The notes below the pieces were generated by a model, which did not search any database, was not told the DNA's origin, and saw only the letters and a list, made by a program, of their open reading frames with translations. Shown here in pieces: positions 24,533-32,669 of a DNA stretch of 64,000 nucleotides. Position 1 is the first letter of the stretch; each line of letters begins with the position of its first letter. A program made the translations under genes and the position numbers. Source of the stretch: Methylobacterium bullatum (GTDB taxonomy: Bacteria > Pseudomonadota > Alphaproteobacteria > Rhizobiales > Beijerinckiaceae); assembly GCA_902712845.1 (NCBI GenBank), contig LR743504.1, forward strand, positions 966,001 to 1,030,000, in the 5' to 3' direction.

Positions 24533-25960
24533 GGCTACGGCCTTTACGGAAACGATTCGGGTGTTTTGGGTTTTGCAGCCTTTAGCGTTTTGCTGGAGGC
24601 GAGGGATGGATGGGCTTGGGATCGGCGACGTTCGGACGGAGGCTCGTGGAGCGTGGCTGTTCGAACGGATCGTGGCGACGGGCAGCGTGGTGTTGAGCGC
24701 GGTCGGTGGCAGCGAGGCCGGCACGGCGTCGGCCCATCGCTACCTGACCTCGCCGCGGACGACGGTGGGCGGCATCCTGAAGGCGTTCGGCCGGCGCACG
24801 GCCCGCGCCTGCGCGGGACGTCCGATCGTGGCCGTTCAGGACACCAGCGAGATCAGCTTTGCCGGGGAGGCGGCGGGCCGCCACGGGCTCGGTCCGGCCG
24901 GCAACGGGCGCGATCCCGGCTTCTTCCTGCACCCGGTGATCGCCGTGGATGCCGAGGACGAGGCGGTGCTGGGGGTGATCGATGCCCAGATCTGGACGCG
25001 GGCCGAGGGCCGGGTCGGGCCCCGCCACGTGCGGTCCCTCGAGGAGAAGGAGAGCTTTCGCTGGATCACGGGAACCCGCAGTGCGGCGGCCTGCCTGGGC
25101 GGGGTGGCCGAGAGCCTGATCGTGGTGGCCGACCAGGAGGGCGACCTCTACAGCCACTTCGCCCGGCGGTCCGCCGGCACCGACCTTCTGGTCCGCGCCC
25201 GCCACGACCGGGCTCTGGCCGAGGGCGGGCTGATGCGGTCGCATGCGGCGGACTGGCCGGTGCAGGCCGAGGACCGGGTGACGATCCCGGCCAGGCCCGG
25301 GCAGCCGGCGCGGACGGCGGAGGTCACGCTGCGGGCCGGGTCGCTAACGCTGAAGCGTCCGGCCGGAGGAGGCACCCACGAGCCGCTGACGCTGGCGCTG
25401 CATCTCGTCGTGGTGGAAGAGCCGGAGCCGCCCAAGGGCCAGGCGCCGCTGTGCTGGCGGCTTCTGACCACCAGGGCGGTGGCCGACGCGGCCGAGGCGC
25501 GGGAGATCGTGCGCCTCTACCGGCTGCGCTGGCGCATCGAGGAGGTGTTCCGCGCCCTCAAGCGCGACGGTCTGGGCCTCGACGCGACCCAGGTGCGGGT
25601 GCCCGACAAGCTGTTCCGGCTGGCGGCCCTGGCGCTGGCCGCGGCGGTGCGCATCCTGCAACTGGTCGATGCCCGTGTGGGCGGAGGGCGGCCGATGCAG
25701 GATGTGCTGGACGAGGCCAGCCTACCCTGGGTGGCGGCCCTGGGCCGAGCCCGCGAGGGCAGCACCGCGCGCCTGCGCAACCCGCATCCGCCCGGTTCCT
25801 TGGCCTGGCTCTCCTGGGTCGTAGCCCGCCACGGCGGCTGGAATGTCGCCGGCAAGCCACCGGGCCCCAAGATCATGGCCCGCGGATGGGAGCACTTCTC
25901 CGCCATGCTCGCTGGCGCCCTCATGACCAACGCCGAACCAGTTCCGTCAAGGCCGTAGCC
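24533..25960 (+). mobile_element. IS4-family insertion sequence, copy 1 (intact)
   Basis: 1428 bp. The terminal inverted repeats are 19 bases with one mismatch: GGCTACGGCCTTTACGGAA on the left (24533-24551) and the complement GGCTACGGCCTTGACGGAA on the right (25942-25960). The flanks carry a 5-base direct repeat ACAAG (24528-24532 and 25961-25965). The ends were defined by comparison with the second copy at 50086-51512, where similarity begins and ends at the same bases apart from the shared repeat flank. Confidence 0.9.
24606..25958 (+). CDS. IS4-family transposase (copy 1)
   Basis: 450 residues. The first catalytic Asp is in VAVQDTSEIS, the second in VVADQEGDLYSHFA, and the third acidic residue lies in the YREK signature YRLRWRIEEVFRALK, which fits the Y-(2)-R-(3)-E-(6)-K spacing of IS4 transposases. 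These DDE enzymes cut and join the element ends. The ATG at 24606 is preceded by GAGG; the frame is open from a GTG at 24561. The stop codon lies within the right inverted repeat. This copy has an unbroken frame, so it could be active. Confidence 0.93.
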   Translation: MDGLGIGDVRTEARGAWLFERIVATGSVVLSAVGGSEAGTASAHRYLTSPRTTVGGILKAFGRRTARACAGRPIVAVQDTSEISFAGEAAGRHGLGPAGNGRDPGFFLHPVIAVDAEDEAVLGVIDAQIWTRAEGRVGPRHVRSLEEKESFRWITGTRSAAACLGGVAESLIVVADQEGDLYSHFARRSAGTDLLVRARHDRALAEGGLMRSHAADWPVQAEDRVTIPARPGQPARTAEVTLRAGSLTLKRPAGGGTHEPLTLALHLVVVEEPEPPKGQAPLCWRLLTTRAVADAAEAREIVRLYRLRWRIEEVFRALKRDGLGLDATQVRVPDKLFRLAALALAAAVRILQLVDARVGGGRPMQDVLDEASLPWVAALGRAREGSTARLRNPHPPGSLAWLSWVVARHGGWNVAGKPPGPKIMARGWEHFSAMLAGALMTNAEPVPSRP

Positions 25961-26079
25961 ACAAGGGGGAGGAGGGCAGGACATCGCTTCCATCCGGAAA
26001 CGGACAACTCAAGTAAATCGGTCTTGCGTGTGGGTCGTGGTGATTCCGGCGGAGGGCGTGCAGGAACGAATCGGGCGCC

Positions 26080-27363
26080 ATGGACACGTATGTCATCATG
26101 CTCGGGGGCTTCGGCGCCCTCGTGCTCCTCACCGCCTGGCTGCCGATGGTGCTTCGGCAATTGCCCCTGTCGCTGCCGATATGCTGCGTCGCGATCGGGG
26201 CCGGCCTGTCGCTGATCCCGGGGATCGGCGAGTTCTCCCCCCGGCCGGAGCATCACCTGCGCCTCATCGAGAAGGTCAGCGAGTTCGTCGTCATCATCTC
26301 GCTGATGGGGGCTGGGCTGAAGCTCGACCGCCGGGTCGGCTGGAAAAGCTGGATGGTGACGTGGCGCCTGCTCGCTATCGCCATGCCCCTGACGATCCTC
26401 GCCCTCGGATTCCTGGCCTCGCATCTCCTCGGCCTCGGCATCGCCGCGTCCCTGCTCATCGCCGCCGCCCTGGCGCCCACCGACCCGGTCCTCGCCTCCG
26501 ACGTCCAGGTTGGCCCGCCGTCGGAGGGGGAGGAAGACGAGATGCGCTTCGGCCTCACCTCCGAGGCCGGGCTGAACGACGGGCTCGCCTTTCCCTTCGT
26601 CAACCTCGCCATCGCGTTCGCCGCCTCCTCCGGCCTGAATGCCGCCGGGTGGACCGAATGGGTCGGCCTCTCGCTGGTCTGGAAGATCCTGGCGGGGGTG
26701 GCCCTGGGCGCCGCCATCGGGCGGGGCTTCGGCTGGCTGACCTTCCACCTGCCGAACCGCGCCCGCCTGTCGCGCACGGGCGACGGCTTCGTGGCTCTCG
26801 GCATCACCTGCCTCACCTACGCCGCCGTGGAGGCGGTGCACGGCTACGGCTTCGTCGGCGTCTTCGTCGCCGCCCTGGCCATGCGCTGGTCCGACCGGGG
26901 CCACGATTACCATCACGCCCTCTACGGGTCGGCGGAGGCGTTCGAGCGGTTGGCGATGATGATCCTCCTCGTCGGCTTCGGCCTCGCCCTCGGCGGCGGG
27001 CTCCTGCGCGACCTCACCTGGGCGGGGATCGCCTTCGCCTGTCTCGTCATCTTCGTGGTGCGCCCGCTCTGCGGCTGGCTCAGCCTCGTCGGGCACGACC
27101 AGCCCTTCGCCGAACGGGCGGTGATCAGCGTCTTCGGGATCAGGGGGCTCGGCACGATCTACTATCTCGCCTTCGCCCTCGGGCATGCGCGGTTCGAACA
27201 GGCGGGCGTTTTATGGAGCACGGCCGGGTTGACGATCCTTCTCTCCATCGTCCTGCACGGGGTCAGCGTCTCACCGGTCCTCGGCTTCCTCGACCGCCGC
27301 AGCGGGCGCGATACCGAGAGCGCCCAGCTCGACCTGCCGCTGGCCTCACGCCGCACCGAATGA
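26080..27363 (+). CDS. CPA1-family cation:proton antiporter (NhaP-like)
   Basis: 427 residues, about 12 membrane segments. The conserved transport motifs are ALAPTDPVLASDVQVG and LTSEAGLNDGLAFPFVNLAI, whose Asn-Asp pair is typical of CPA1 exchangers; FGIRGLGTIYYLAFALG near the end is also characteristic. It exchanges Na+ or K+ for protons across the inner membrane; ion preference is unknown. It starts 119 bases after IS copy 1 and is followed by a long leader of the cold-shock gene. No C-terminal regulatory domain is seen. Confidence 0.9.
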   Translation: MDTYVIMLGGFGALVLLTAWLPMVLRQLPLSLPICCVAIGAGLSLIPGIGEFSPRPEHHLRLIEKVSEFVVIISLMGAGLKLDRRVGWKSWMVTWRLLAIAMPLTILALGFLASHLLGLGIAASLLIAAALAPTDPVLASDVQVGPPSEGEEDEMRFGLTSEAGLNDGLAFPFVNLAIAFAASSGLNAAGWTEWVGLSLVWKILAGVALGAAIGRGFGWLTFHLPNRARLSRTGDGFVALGITCLTYAAVEAVHGYGFVGVFVAALAMRWSDRGHDYHHALYGSAEAFERLAMMILLVGFGLALGGGLLRDLTWAGIAFACLVIFVVRPLCGWLSLVGHDQPFAERAVISVFGIRGLGTIYYLAFALGHARFEQAGVLWSTAGLTILLSIVLHGVSVSPVLGFLDRRSGRDTESAQLDLPLASRRTE

Positions 27364-27652
27364 GGCCGGGGAACGGGCCTGTCGGTTGAGCGACATCAGC
27401 CTCCGTATTGGCCGGACACCCTGCAAATTTTCTTCCGCCCGACCAAAAATAAAGCCCAAGTTTTCCATGGCGTTTGCTAAATCCCGCCATTGGGAGTACA
27501 TGAGGGTGATCGAAGCGTGATCAGATTTTCATTTACTGAAGCCAAACGGCTTTTGCTGAACGAAAGTCGGGTGCGAATCGAGACAACGGAGAAGGCCTGA
27601 CATCTTCGTCCGGACCTCCGAACTATGATGCCCGCAAGGGCGAAGGATTATG
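27364..27652 (+). promoter_or_regulatory. promoter and long leader region of the cold-shock gene
   Basis: 289 bases without a gene, clearly more A/T-rich than the surroundings (for example around 27520-27560). Long structured 5' leaders are typical of cold-shock mRNAs, where they act as RNA thermosensors. No exact promoter could be assigned. GAAGG at 27642-27646 is the likely ribosome binding site. Confidence 0.55.
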
Positions 27653-27862
27653 ATGGCTGTCGGTACTGTTAAGTGGTTCAACGAGCAAAAGGGCTTCGGC
27701 TTCATCCAGCCGGATAACGGCGGCAATGACGTGTTCGTGCACATCTCCGCCGTCGAGCGCGCCGGTATGCGCGGTCTCGCCGAAGGCCAGAAGGTCTCCT
27801 ACGAAATGGAAACCGACAAGCGTAGCGGCAAGCAGTCCGCCGGCAGCCTCCAGGCCGCCTGA
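27653..27862 (+). CDS. cold-shock protein (CspA family)
   Basis: 69 residues. RNP1-type GFGFI and RNP2-type VFVHIS motifs occur in the context [18 protein letters not shown] and [13 protein letters not shown]. It is a single OB-fold that binds single-stranded RNA and DNA and keeps mRNA unfolded. Of two adjacent ATGs (27650, 27653) the second has the better distance from GAAGG. A hairpin follows the gene, then a DUF6481 gene. Confidence 0.95.
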   Translation: MAVGTVKWFNEQKGFGFIQPDNGGNDVFVHISAVERAGMRGLAEGQKVSYEMETDKRSGKQSAGSLQAA

Positions 27863-27913
27863 GCCACGTGCCGCATGAGCCATGCCGGGTTCCCTGAGAA
27901 CCCGACACTGGTG

Positions 27914-27954
27914 ACGGAGCCGCTCTCCATGGGGGAGCGGCTTCCTGCGTTTTC
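27914..27954 (+). terminator. terminator after the cold-shock gene
   Basis: The GGAGCCGCTC and GAGCGGCTTCC arms form a GC-rich stem around CCATGG, followed by GCGTTTTCG. It lies about 50 bases past the stop. This is a plausible Rho-independent terminator. Confidence 0.65.
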
Positions 27955-28011
27955 GATGACGTCTTCTTCCTATGCGGCCTTGCCCCGCCGCATTCCAAAC
28001 CAGGATTCTGT

Positions 28012-28374
28012 GTGAGCCAATTCAACGAAAACTCCATGACCGACCGCCTCAAGGCTTCGCAGGAAGCCCGTCAGGCCGCGCTGGCGCGTTTCCGCGACCG
28101 CCCGGCCGCCGACGATCCGACGGTAATCGCCCGCAAGGCCGAGCGTGAGGCCATCGCCCGCGAGCGCGAAATCCGCGTCGCCGCCCGCGAGGCCGAGCGC
28201 GCCGCCGCCGCCGCGCAGGCCGTCGCCGAAGCCGAGGCCGAGCGCGAGCGTCAGGCCATCGAAGCGGCCCGCCTCGCCGAGGAGAAGATCGCCCTCGCCG
28301 CCGCCGCGCGCATCGAGCAGAAGCAGCAGCGCGACGCGCGCTACGCTGCCCGCAAGGCCAAGGCCCGCAAGTAG
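28012..28374 (+). CDS. DUF6481 family protein
   Basis: 120 residues from GTG 28012. The sequence is almost entirely charged alpha-helix, with ASQEARQAALARFRDRPAAD then long EAERAAAA repeats and a basic end DARYAARKAKARK. This matches the small highly helical DUF6481 proteins of Hyphomicrobiales, whose function is unknown. It probably forms a coiled coil in the cytoplasm. It lies 150 bases after the cold-shock gene, separated from it by a terminator. An in-frame ATG at residue 9 is an alternative start. Confidence 0.75.
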   Translation: MSQFNENSMTDRLKASQEARQAALARFRDRPAADDPTVIARKAEREAIAREREIRVAAREAERAAAAAQAVAEAEAERERQAIEAARLAEEKIALAAAARIEQKQQRDARYAARKAKARK

Positions 28375-28719
28375 GGCGGACCGGTGCCGCATCGGTCTTG
28401 AGTGAGGGGCGGATCCCGCTTCCCCGAGACCGGCGCTGCGAAACGAAATCCCGGAGAGCCGTCCCGACCCATAGGTCCGGGACGGGCATCCCTGGGGTCG
28501 ACGTCAGGGCCGTTCGTCAGCGATCGAGCTCGTCACGTCGAATGGGTTGGCTCGGTCCTGCGTGAGGGTTCGGGCGCAGGGTGGCATCGCCGGACGGAGC
28601 TGCCGCCCATCTCGTCCTTTTCCGCAAGGCCAGAGGCTTTCGGCGAGGCGACGCGCGACCACGAACACCCGTCCGGGGACGCGGAGCTCCTTTCGCGTCG
28701 ATTTTAGAAAGGCACTCCC
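28375..28719. other. gene-free stretch
   Basis: 345 bases between the DUF6481 gene and a 65-residue gene. I see short GC-rich imperfect repeats (GTCCCGACC and GGTCCGGGAC near 28460-28483) but no supportable gene. It presumably holds the promoter of the next gene. Confidence 0.5.
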
Positions 28720-28917
28720 ATGGCCCATAAGTTCAAGCTCGGGCAGCGTGTGCGCCGCGCCCGCATCGGCTATGCCGACGTCAAGGCAGATCCCGCCGAC
28801 GTGTTCGAGATCGTCCGCCTCGTTCCCGAGGACCAGACCGGCGAGCCGTTCTACCGGATCAAGTCCGGCGGCGGCGAGCGCGCCGTCCGCGAGGGCGAGA
28901 TCACCCTCGCCTCGTGA
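28720..28917 (+). CDS. small conserved hypothetical protein, 65 residues
   Basis: It reads MAHKFKLGQRVRRARIGYAD, then DVFEIVRLVPEDQTGEPFYR and IKSGGGERAVREGEITLA, a compact beta-rich pattern that I believe recurs as a small hypothetical protein in Rhizobiales. An AGAAAGG-like site lies just upstream of the ATG. Function unknown; no signal peptide. It is followed by a tandem repeat and a strong bidirectional terminator shared with dps. Confidence 0.75.
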   Translation: MAHKFKLGQRVRRARIGYADVKADPADVFEIVRLVPEDQTGEPFYRIKSGGGERAVREGEITLAS

Positions 28918-28925
28918 GACTCGAC

Positions 28926-28974
28926 CACGCGAGACTTGGCCTCGTGAGACTTGGCCTCATGTGACCTAGCCTCC
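28926..28974 (+). repeat. short tandem repeat
   Basis: About three units of GAGACTTGGCCTCGT-like sequence, the last one degenerate (TGTGACCTAGCCTCC), directly after the small gene. Confidence 0.6.
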
Positions 28975-28995
28975 GGCCTGGCCGGATGCAGAGAC

Positions 28996-29033
28996 AAAAA
29001 AGGCCCCGCATCGGAGGATGCGGGGCCTTTTTC
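28996..29033. terminator. bidirectional Rho-independent terminator
   Basis: AAAAAGGCCCCGCAT and ATGCGGGGCCTTTTT form a perfect stem around the loop CGGAGG, with A and T runs on both sides. It lies between the convergent 65-residue gene and dps and can serve both. Confidence 0.93.
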
Positions 29034-29057
29034 ACGAGTTCGCTCGGCCGGTCGAGG

Positions 29058-29594
29058 TCAGTGACCGCCCTCGGTGGCGTTGCGGGTCGCCTCGTAGAGG
29101 AACCATGTCCGCTCCTCGGCCTGGTCGATCCATTCTTCCAGCAGGCTGGTGGTGGAGACGTCCTTGGCCTCGTCCGTCACCTCGTGCAGCTCGCGCATGT
29201 TGGCGGTCAGATTCTTGTTGTCGTCGCGCAGCTCGGCCAGCATTTCGAGGGGGCTGACATACTCGGCGTCATTGTCCTCGACCCGGGACAGCCGGGAGGC
29301 CTGCCCCAGCGACCGCAGGGTGGTGCCGCCGATCTTGCGGGCGCGCTCGCCGACATCGTCGATGATGCCGAAGATCTGCTGCGACTGCTCGTCGAGCATC
29401 AGGTGGTAGTCGCGGAAATTCGGGCCACTCACATGCCAATGGAAGTTCTTCGTCTTCACATACAGCGCGAAGAGGTCCGACAGCAGGACGGTCAGGCCCT
29501 CGGCGATCTTCTTGGTTGCCTCGGGGGCGAGATCGGTCGGGGTGTTCAGGCGATCCCCGTCGACACGCGTGCGCCCGCTCAAGCTCTTTGCCAT
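29058..29594 (-). CDS. Dps family DNA-binding ferritin-like protein
   Basis: 178 residues. The ferroxidase segment VKTKNFHWHVSGPNFRDYHL followed by LMLDEQSQQIFGIIDDVGER carries the His, Asp and Glu ligands typical of Dps. Dps dodecamers oxidise and store iron and protect DNA in starvation and oxidative stress. The N-terminus MAKSLSGRTRVDGDRL is basic, as expected for DNA contact. It is monocistronic, with a bidirectional terminator just downstream. The gap upstream (29595-29918) separates it from an RTX gene on the same strand. Confidence 0.93.
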   Translation of the reverse strand: MAKSLSGRTRVDGDRLNTPTDLAPEATKKIAEGLTVLLSDLFALYVKTKNFHWHVSGPNFRDYHLMLDEQSQQIFGIIDDVGERARKIGGTTLRSLGQASRLSRVEDNDAEYVSPLEMLAELRDDNKNLTANMRELHEVTDEAKDVSTTSLLEEWIDQAEERTWFLYEATRNATEGGH

Positions 29595-29918
29595 AACGTC
29601 ATAACTCCGTTTGAATTCCGATAGCGGGCGGCGTCCAGCGCACGCCCCATGACGGGAAAAAGCCAGAGACAGGGGGGAAGTTCCGCATCCCAGCTATGAG
29701 CGGAGCGAGGCCCGCCAATCGACCTCGAGACATGCCTCCGGGGAATGGGTCCGGCAACCCTTTGCGTGGCATCGACGATTCGGATCGGGGCAGGCCGCGA
29801 CATGCGCCCGCCACGACCAGCGGTTGGGCGGATCTCTCAATGTTGTGAGTGCGATCGCCGGATCGGTGACGCTGTTTGTGGACCGGGCATGCGCAATCTT
29901 GCCCGGCCGGCCGAGGGT
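29595..29918 (-). other. dps upstream region
   Basis: 324 bases between the stop of the RTX gene and the start of dps, both on the minus strand. It should hold the dps promoter. No OxyR-like or other box was recognised with confidence, and there is no supportable gene. Confidence 0.45.
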
Positions 29919-31241
29919 TCAGGCGAACAGGAAATGCCCGGACTCGATCAACTCCGCCTTCGTCACGTCGTGCAGGATGATCTTGTGCGTCGGGTCGGGG
30001 TCGCCCACGACGGTGATCTGCGTGTCCGCGCCTCTGTGGACCGAGGTCAAGGTCAGGTCCCCGATTGTCGACGCGAGCGCCGATACGTCGAGATAATCGT
30101 GGGCGACAGCGAATTTGAAGATCTCGTCCCGCCCAAAGTCGCCGGCGAAGGTGAAGGTGTCTCGCCCCCCTCCGCCGAAGAGTTTGTCCGAGCCGTTGCC
30201 GCCACGGATTTCAGCATCGCCGGACCGCGCGACGATGCGGTCGTTGCCGGCGTCACCGCTGAGATCGCTCGGGTAGCGGCTGCTGCCGATGATGACGTCG
30301 TCGCCTTCTCCCCCGGAAATGCTACCGTACCCCGTCCCCAGACTGAGCCAGTCGTCGCCCGCGTCTCCCTGAAGAAAGTTGCTTTGGGCACCACCGGTGA
30401 TGTGATCGTTGCCGATCCCCCCGCTCGCATAGCGTCCGCCGGAACCGAGGCGTATCGTGTCGTCCCCGCCATCGCCGAAGACGGACGCCATTCCGCCGGC
30501 CAGTTCGATGAGGTCGTCGCCGCCCTGCCCCCTGATGGTCGACAGGCCGCTGCCGCCGGTGACGTGGTCGGCGCCCTGGGTCGCGTAGAGGGTGCGGGGT
30601 GCGCTTCCCGTCGTCGACAGGACGATGGCCACGCCCTGGGTGACCTCCGACAGATCCAGGGACGACCCCGCCCCCACATGGACGGCCTCGATGCTCTTGA
30701 ACGTGTCGTCGGTGAAGCTGAACGCGTCCGCTCCCTGCAGGAACAGCTTGTCGTTGCCCGCGCCGCCATCGACGGTCGCTCCGGCGCGGTGAAGGACGAG
30801 ACGATCGTTGCCGTTCCCGCCCAGGAGCGTATCCGCCTCGCCGGTGCTGCGCAGGGTGTCGTGGCCGCCTCCACCGTCCAGGCGATTCTGGCCCCTCCCC
30901 CCTTCGAGAACGTCGTTGCCGTCCAGGCCGAGAAGCGTGTCCGCACCGGACCCGCCGCGAAGGATGTCGTCGAACACGTGCCCCTGCAGGAAAACAGAGC
31001 CTTTGTTGTCGGAAAAGTCGATGAGATAGCTCAATTCCCAAAAATAGAATCTGTGGTCATACCTCGCACCGGTATGGTCGTTCGTAAAACTTCCGGTGAA
31101 AGCATCGTTTTTTACGGACGTCCAATTCGCGATATACGTGTAAGGCGACTGGTTCGAGTCGCATGTTGGCTCATAAATGTATACAAAGCTGTAATGATCC
31201 GGATCGAATACGGATCCGCGACTATAATGAACGAAAGGCAT
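29919..31241 (-). CDS. RTX calcium-binding repeat protein without catalytic domain (RTX-1)
   Basis: 440 residues. The first about 85 residues (MPFVHYSRGSVFDPDHYSFV onwards) are aromatic-rich and unfamiliar. From about residue 90 there are blocks of GGxGxDxLx nonapeptides (LRGGSGADTLLGLDGNDVLEGG, read in parts), which bind calcium and fold into parallel beta-rolls. A non-repeat segment ATVDGGAGNDKLFLQGADAF is shared in pattern with RTX-2 at 36854-38281. It has no signal peptide, so secretion by a type I system is expected; no such transporter is in the window. The C-terminus ends IESGHFLFA, like RTX-2 and RTX-3. Confidence 0.85.
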   Translation of the reverse strand: MPFVHYSRGSVFDPDHYSFVYIYEPTCDSNQSPYTYIANWTSVKNDAFTGSFTNDHTGARYDHRFYFWELSYLIDFSDNKGSVFLQGHVFDDILRGGSGADTLLGLDGNDVLEGGRGQNRLDGGGGHDTLRSTGEADTLLGGNGNDRLVLHRAGATVDGGAGNDKLFLQGADAFSFTDDTFKSIEAVHVGAGSSLDLSEVTQGVAIVLSTTGSAPRTLYATQGADHVTGGSGLSTIRGQGGDDLIELAGGMASVFGDGGDDTIRLGSGGRYASGGIGNDHITGGAQSNFLQGDAGDDWLSLGTGYGSISGGEGDDVIIGSSRYPSDLSGDAGNDRIVARSGDAEIRGGNGSDKLFGGGGRDTFTFAGDFGRDEIFKFAVAHDYLDVSALASTIGDLTLTSVHRGADTQITVVGDPDPTHKIILHDVTKAELIESGHFLFA

Positions 31242-31650
31242 GACATCCCCCAGACAATCAAACTCTGGAACAGCGCCGCACTCAACACGAGGTGAGATAG
31301 CGACTGATCGTCGAGGGGAATTGGAGATCAGACTTTCTACATATCAGCAATTGTACTGATAAATACCCTGTCGATGATGCGGAAGACTGTTTTGAGAGAA
31401 CTATTACGGACGAGACCGGATGATCCGGCATGTCTCTATCGGTCGAAATCGAACGAATGGCCCCAGGGGCTGGGTGCGCTCTGGACCCATTCGGCCCCCG
31501 GGAATGTCCGCTCCCGGGCTTTTGGTGATGCAGGGCCAGACGAAGGGCTCCGGTGGATTTTCGCCAATCCGCATGACGACGGAGGTTCGTTGAAAGCAGA
31601 TGCGGCACAGCCGGAGACGGGGATGAGGGCAGGACCGTTTCCGCGTTCGA
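31242..31650. other. A/T-rich gap upstream of RTX-1
   Basis: 409 bases between RTX-1 and the glycosyltransferase-like gene. 31321-31380 is strikingly A/T-rich compared with the rest and probably contains the RTX-1 promoter on the minus strand. No gene is supportable. Confidence 0.5.
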
Positions 31651-32295
31651 TCATGTCTCCGCCCAGGCTGCCCGGACTGAACCTGTTGCCGTGTCCGGCT
31701 TCGCATCTCCAATGAAAATGACGACAGGCCCGTGATCGGACCGGCGCGGATCGTAGAAATCGAGAAGATTCGGATAAAGGCGCTGGAGGAAGTCCAAGTG
31801 CAGGCCCTCCCGACGTACGAGGTGGTCGATGACGACCTGATCGCCATGCACGGCGTTCGGGACGGAACCGCAGGCGCCCGGCGTCATCCACCGCGCGGGC
31901 TCGGCCGCGAAGCTCGTGTAGAGAAAACCCAGCTCGCCGCCGTCCCAGCGTAGTAGGGCACTGGAGAGCCGCCCCTTGTGGAAGTAATCCTCCATCGCGG
32001 CGAGGCCCGGCTCGGCCAGAGCGTCTGCCGAACCGGTGAAGACGGTATCGAGGTCGCAGAGCAGCGTCGGCCCTCGTGTAAGGCCTGGGCGGAACGCTTC
32101 CATCTTCGCCCACCAGGCTGGCCAGTCGTGCCGCAGCGGCACCCGCTCTACGCCGGCTACCACAAGGGGAAGGTCGGTGAGGCAGAGGATGCGGTCGAAA
32201 GACGGGGCGTGGCGGCGAACGCCTCGTGCCAAGCGCTCGACCCAAGCCGCGTCGTAGCGACCGCCACTTTTCAGCACAGTGAGGAGTGTCGTCAT
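31651..32295 (-). CDS. glycosyltransferase-like protein with DxD motif
   Basis: 214 residues. It starts MTTLLTVLKSGGRYDAAWVE, continues with DRILCLTDLPL and VPLRHDWPAWWAKMEAF, and then carries LLCDLDTVFTGSADAL, whose DLD fits the metal/nucleotide-sugar DxD of GT-A enzymes. The end has HGDQVVIDHLV and VIFIGDAKPDTA, similar to GT8-type folds. Donor and acceptor are unknown. It probably acts in the cytoplasm on an envelope or secreted product. A longer open frame to 32436 exists but adds no recognised sequence. Confidence 0.75.
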   Translation of the reverse strand: MTTLLTVLKSGGRYDAAWVERLARGVRRHAPSFDRILCLTDLPLVVAGVERVPLRHDWPAWWAKMEAFRPGLTRGPTLLCDLDTVFTGSADALAEPGLAAMEDYFHKGRLSSALLRWDGGELGFLYTSFAAEPARWMTPGACGSVPNAVHGDQVVIDHLVRREGLHLDFLQRLYPNLLDFYDPRRSDHGPVVIFIGDAKPDTATGSVRAAWAET

Positions 32296-32635
32296 CGAAC
32301 GCGCGTCATCCTGATCGGGCTGTTCAAAGGGGGCAGGGGTGGAGGCCGATCGTCCGCTTCGGGCCGGAGGGCGAAGGTCCGACTGCCACCCGGCGCAGAC
32401 GCTCGGGACGGCTACTAAGCGTCGGAGTTCGGCCACCGGTTCCGGCGTCGCCGTGGCATCACCGGGCGGGCCATTCGCCCGGAACCGGTTCGAGCGAGCG
32501 GCCCGCGTGCGGCATTGCCGTGAGCCGTTCGACGTGTTTGTCCGAGGCTTCGTCTCATCCCGAAGTGCCGCGTGGCGGCCCCAGTGGAGCCCTCCGAAGA
32601 TCGCGCCCGCCCGGATTACCCCATCGCGAAAAGAA
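32296..32635. repeat. gap with a degenerate copy of the dispersed palindrome
   Basis: No gene is supportable here. At about 32547-32610 the sequence CTCATCCCGAAGTGCCGCG followed by TGGAGCCCTCCGAAG is a decayed half copy of the repeat seen at 3828-3932 and 53856-53967. Confidence 0.55.
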
Positions 32636-32658
32636 CCCGGCGGGCCGTGCCCGCCGGG
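32636..32658 (-). terminator. terminator of the L,D-transpeptidase gene
   Basis: CCCGGCGGG and CCCGCCGGG form a 9-bp stem with a 5-base loop. On the minus strand the stem is followed by TTCTTTTCG, a T-rich tail. It lies just past the transpeptidase stop. Confidence 0.8.
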
Positions 32659-32669
32659 GACAGGCGACC

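Noticed and set aside
28912..28980. Extension of a coding region through the tandem GAGACTTGGCCTCGT repeat
   Set aside because: The 65-residue gene stops at 28917; the repeat is downstream and leads into a strong terminator.
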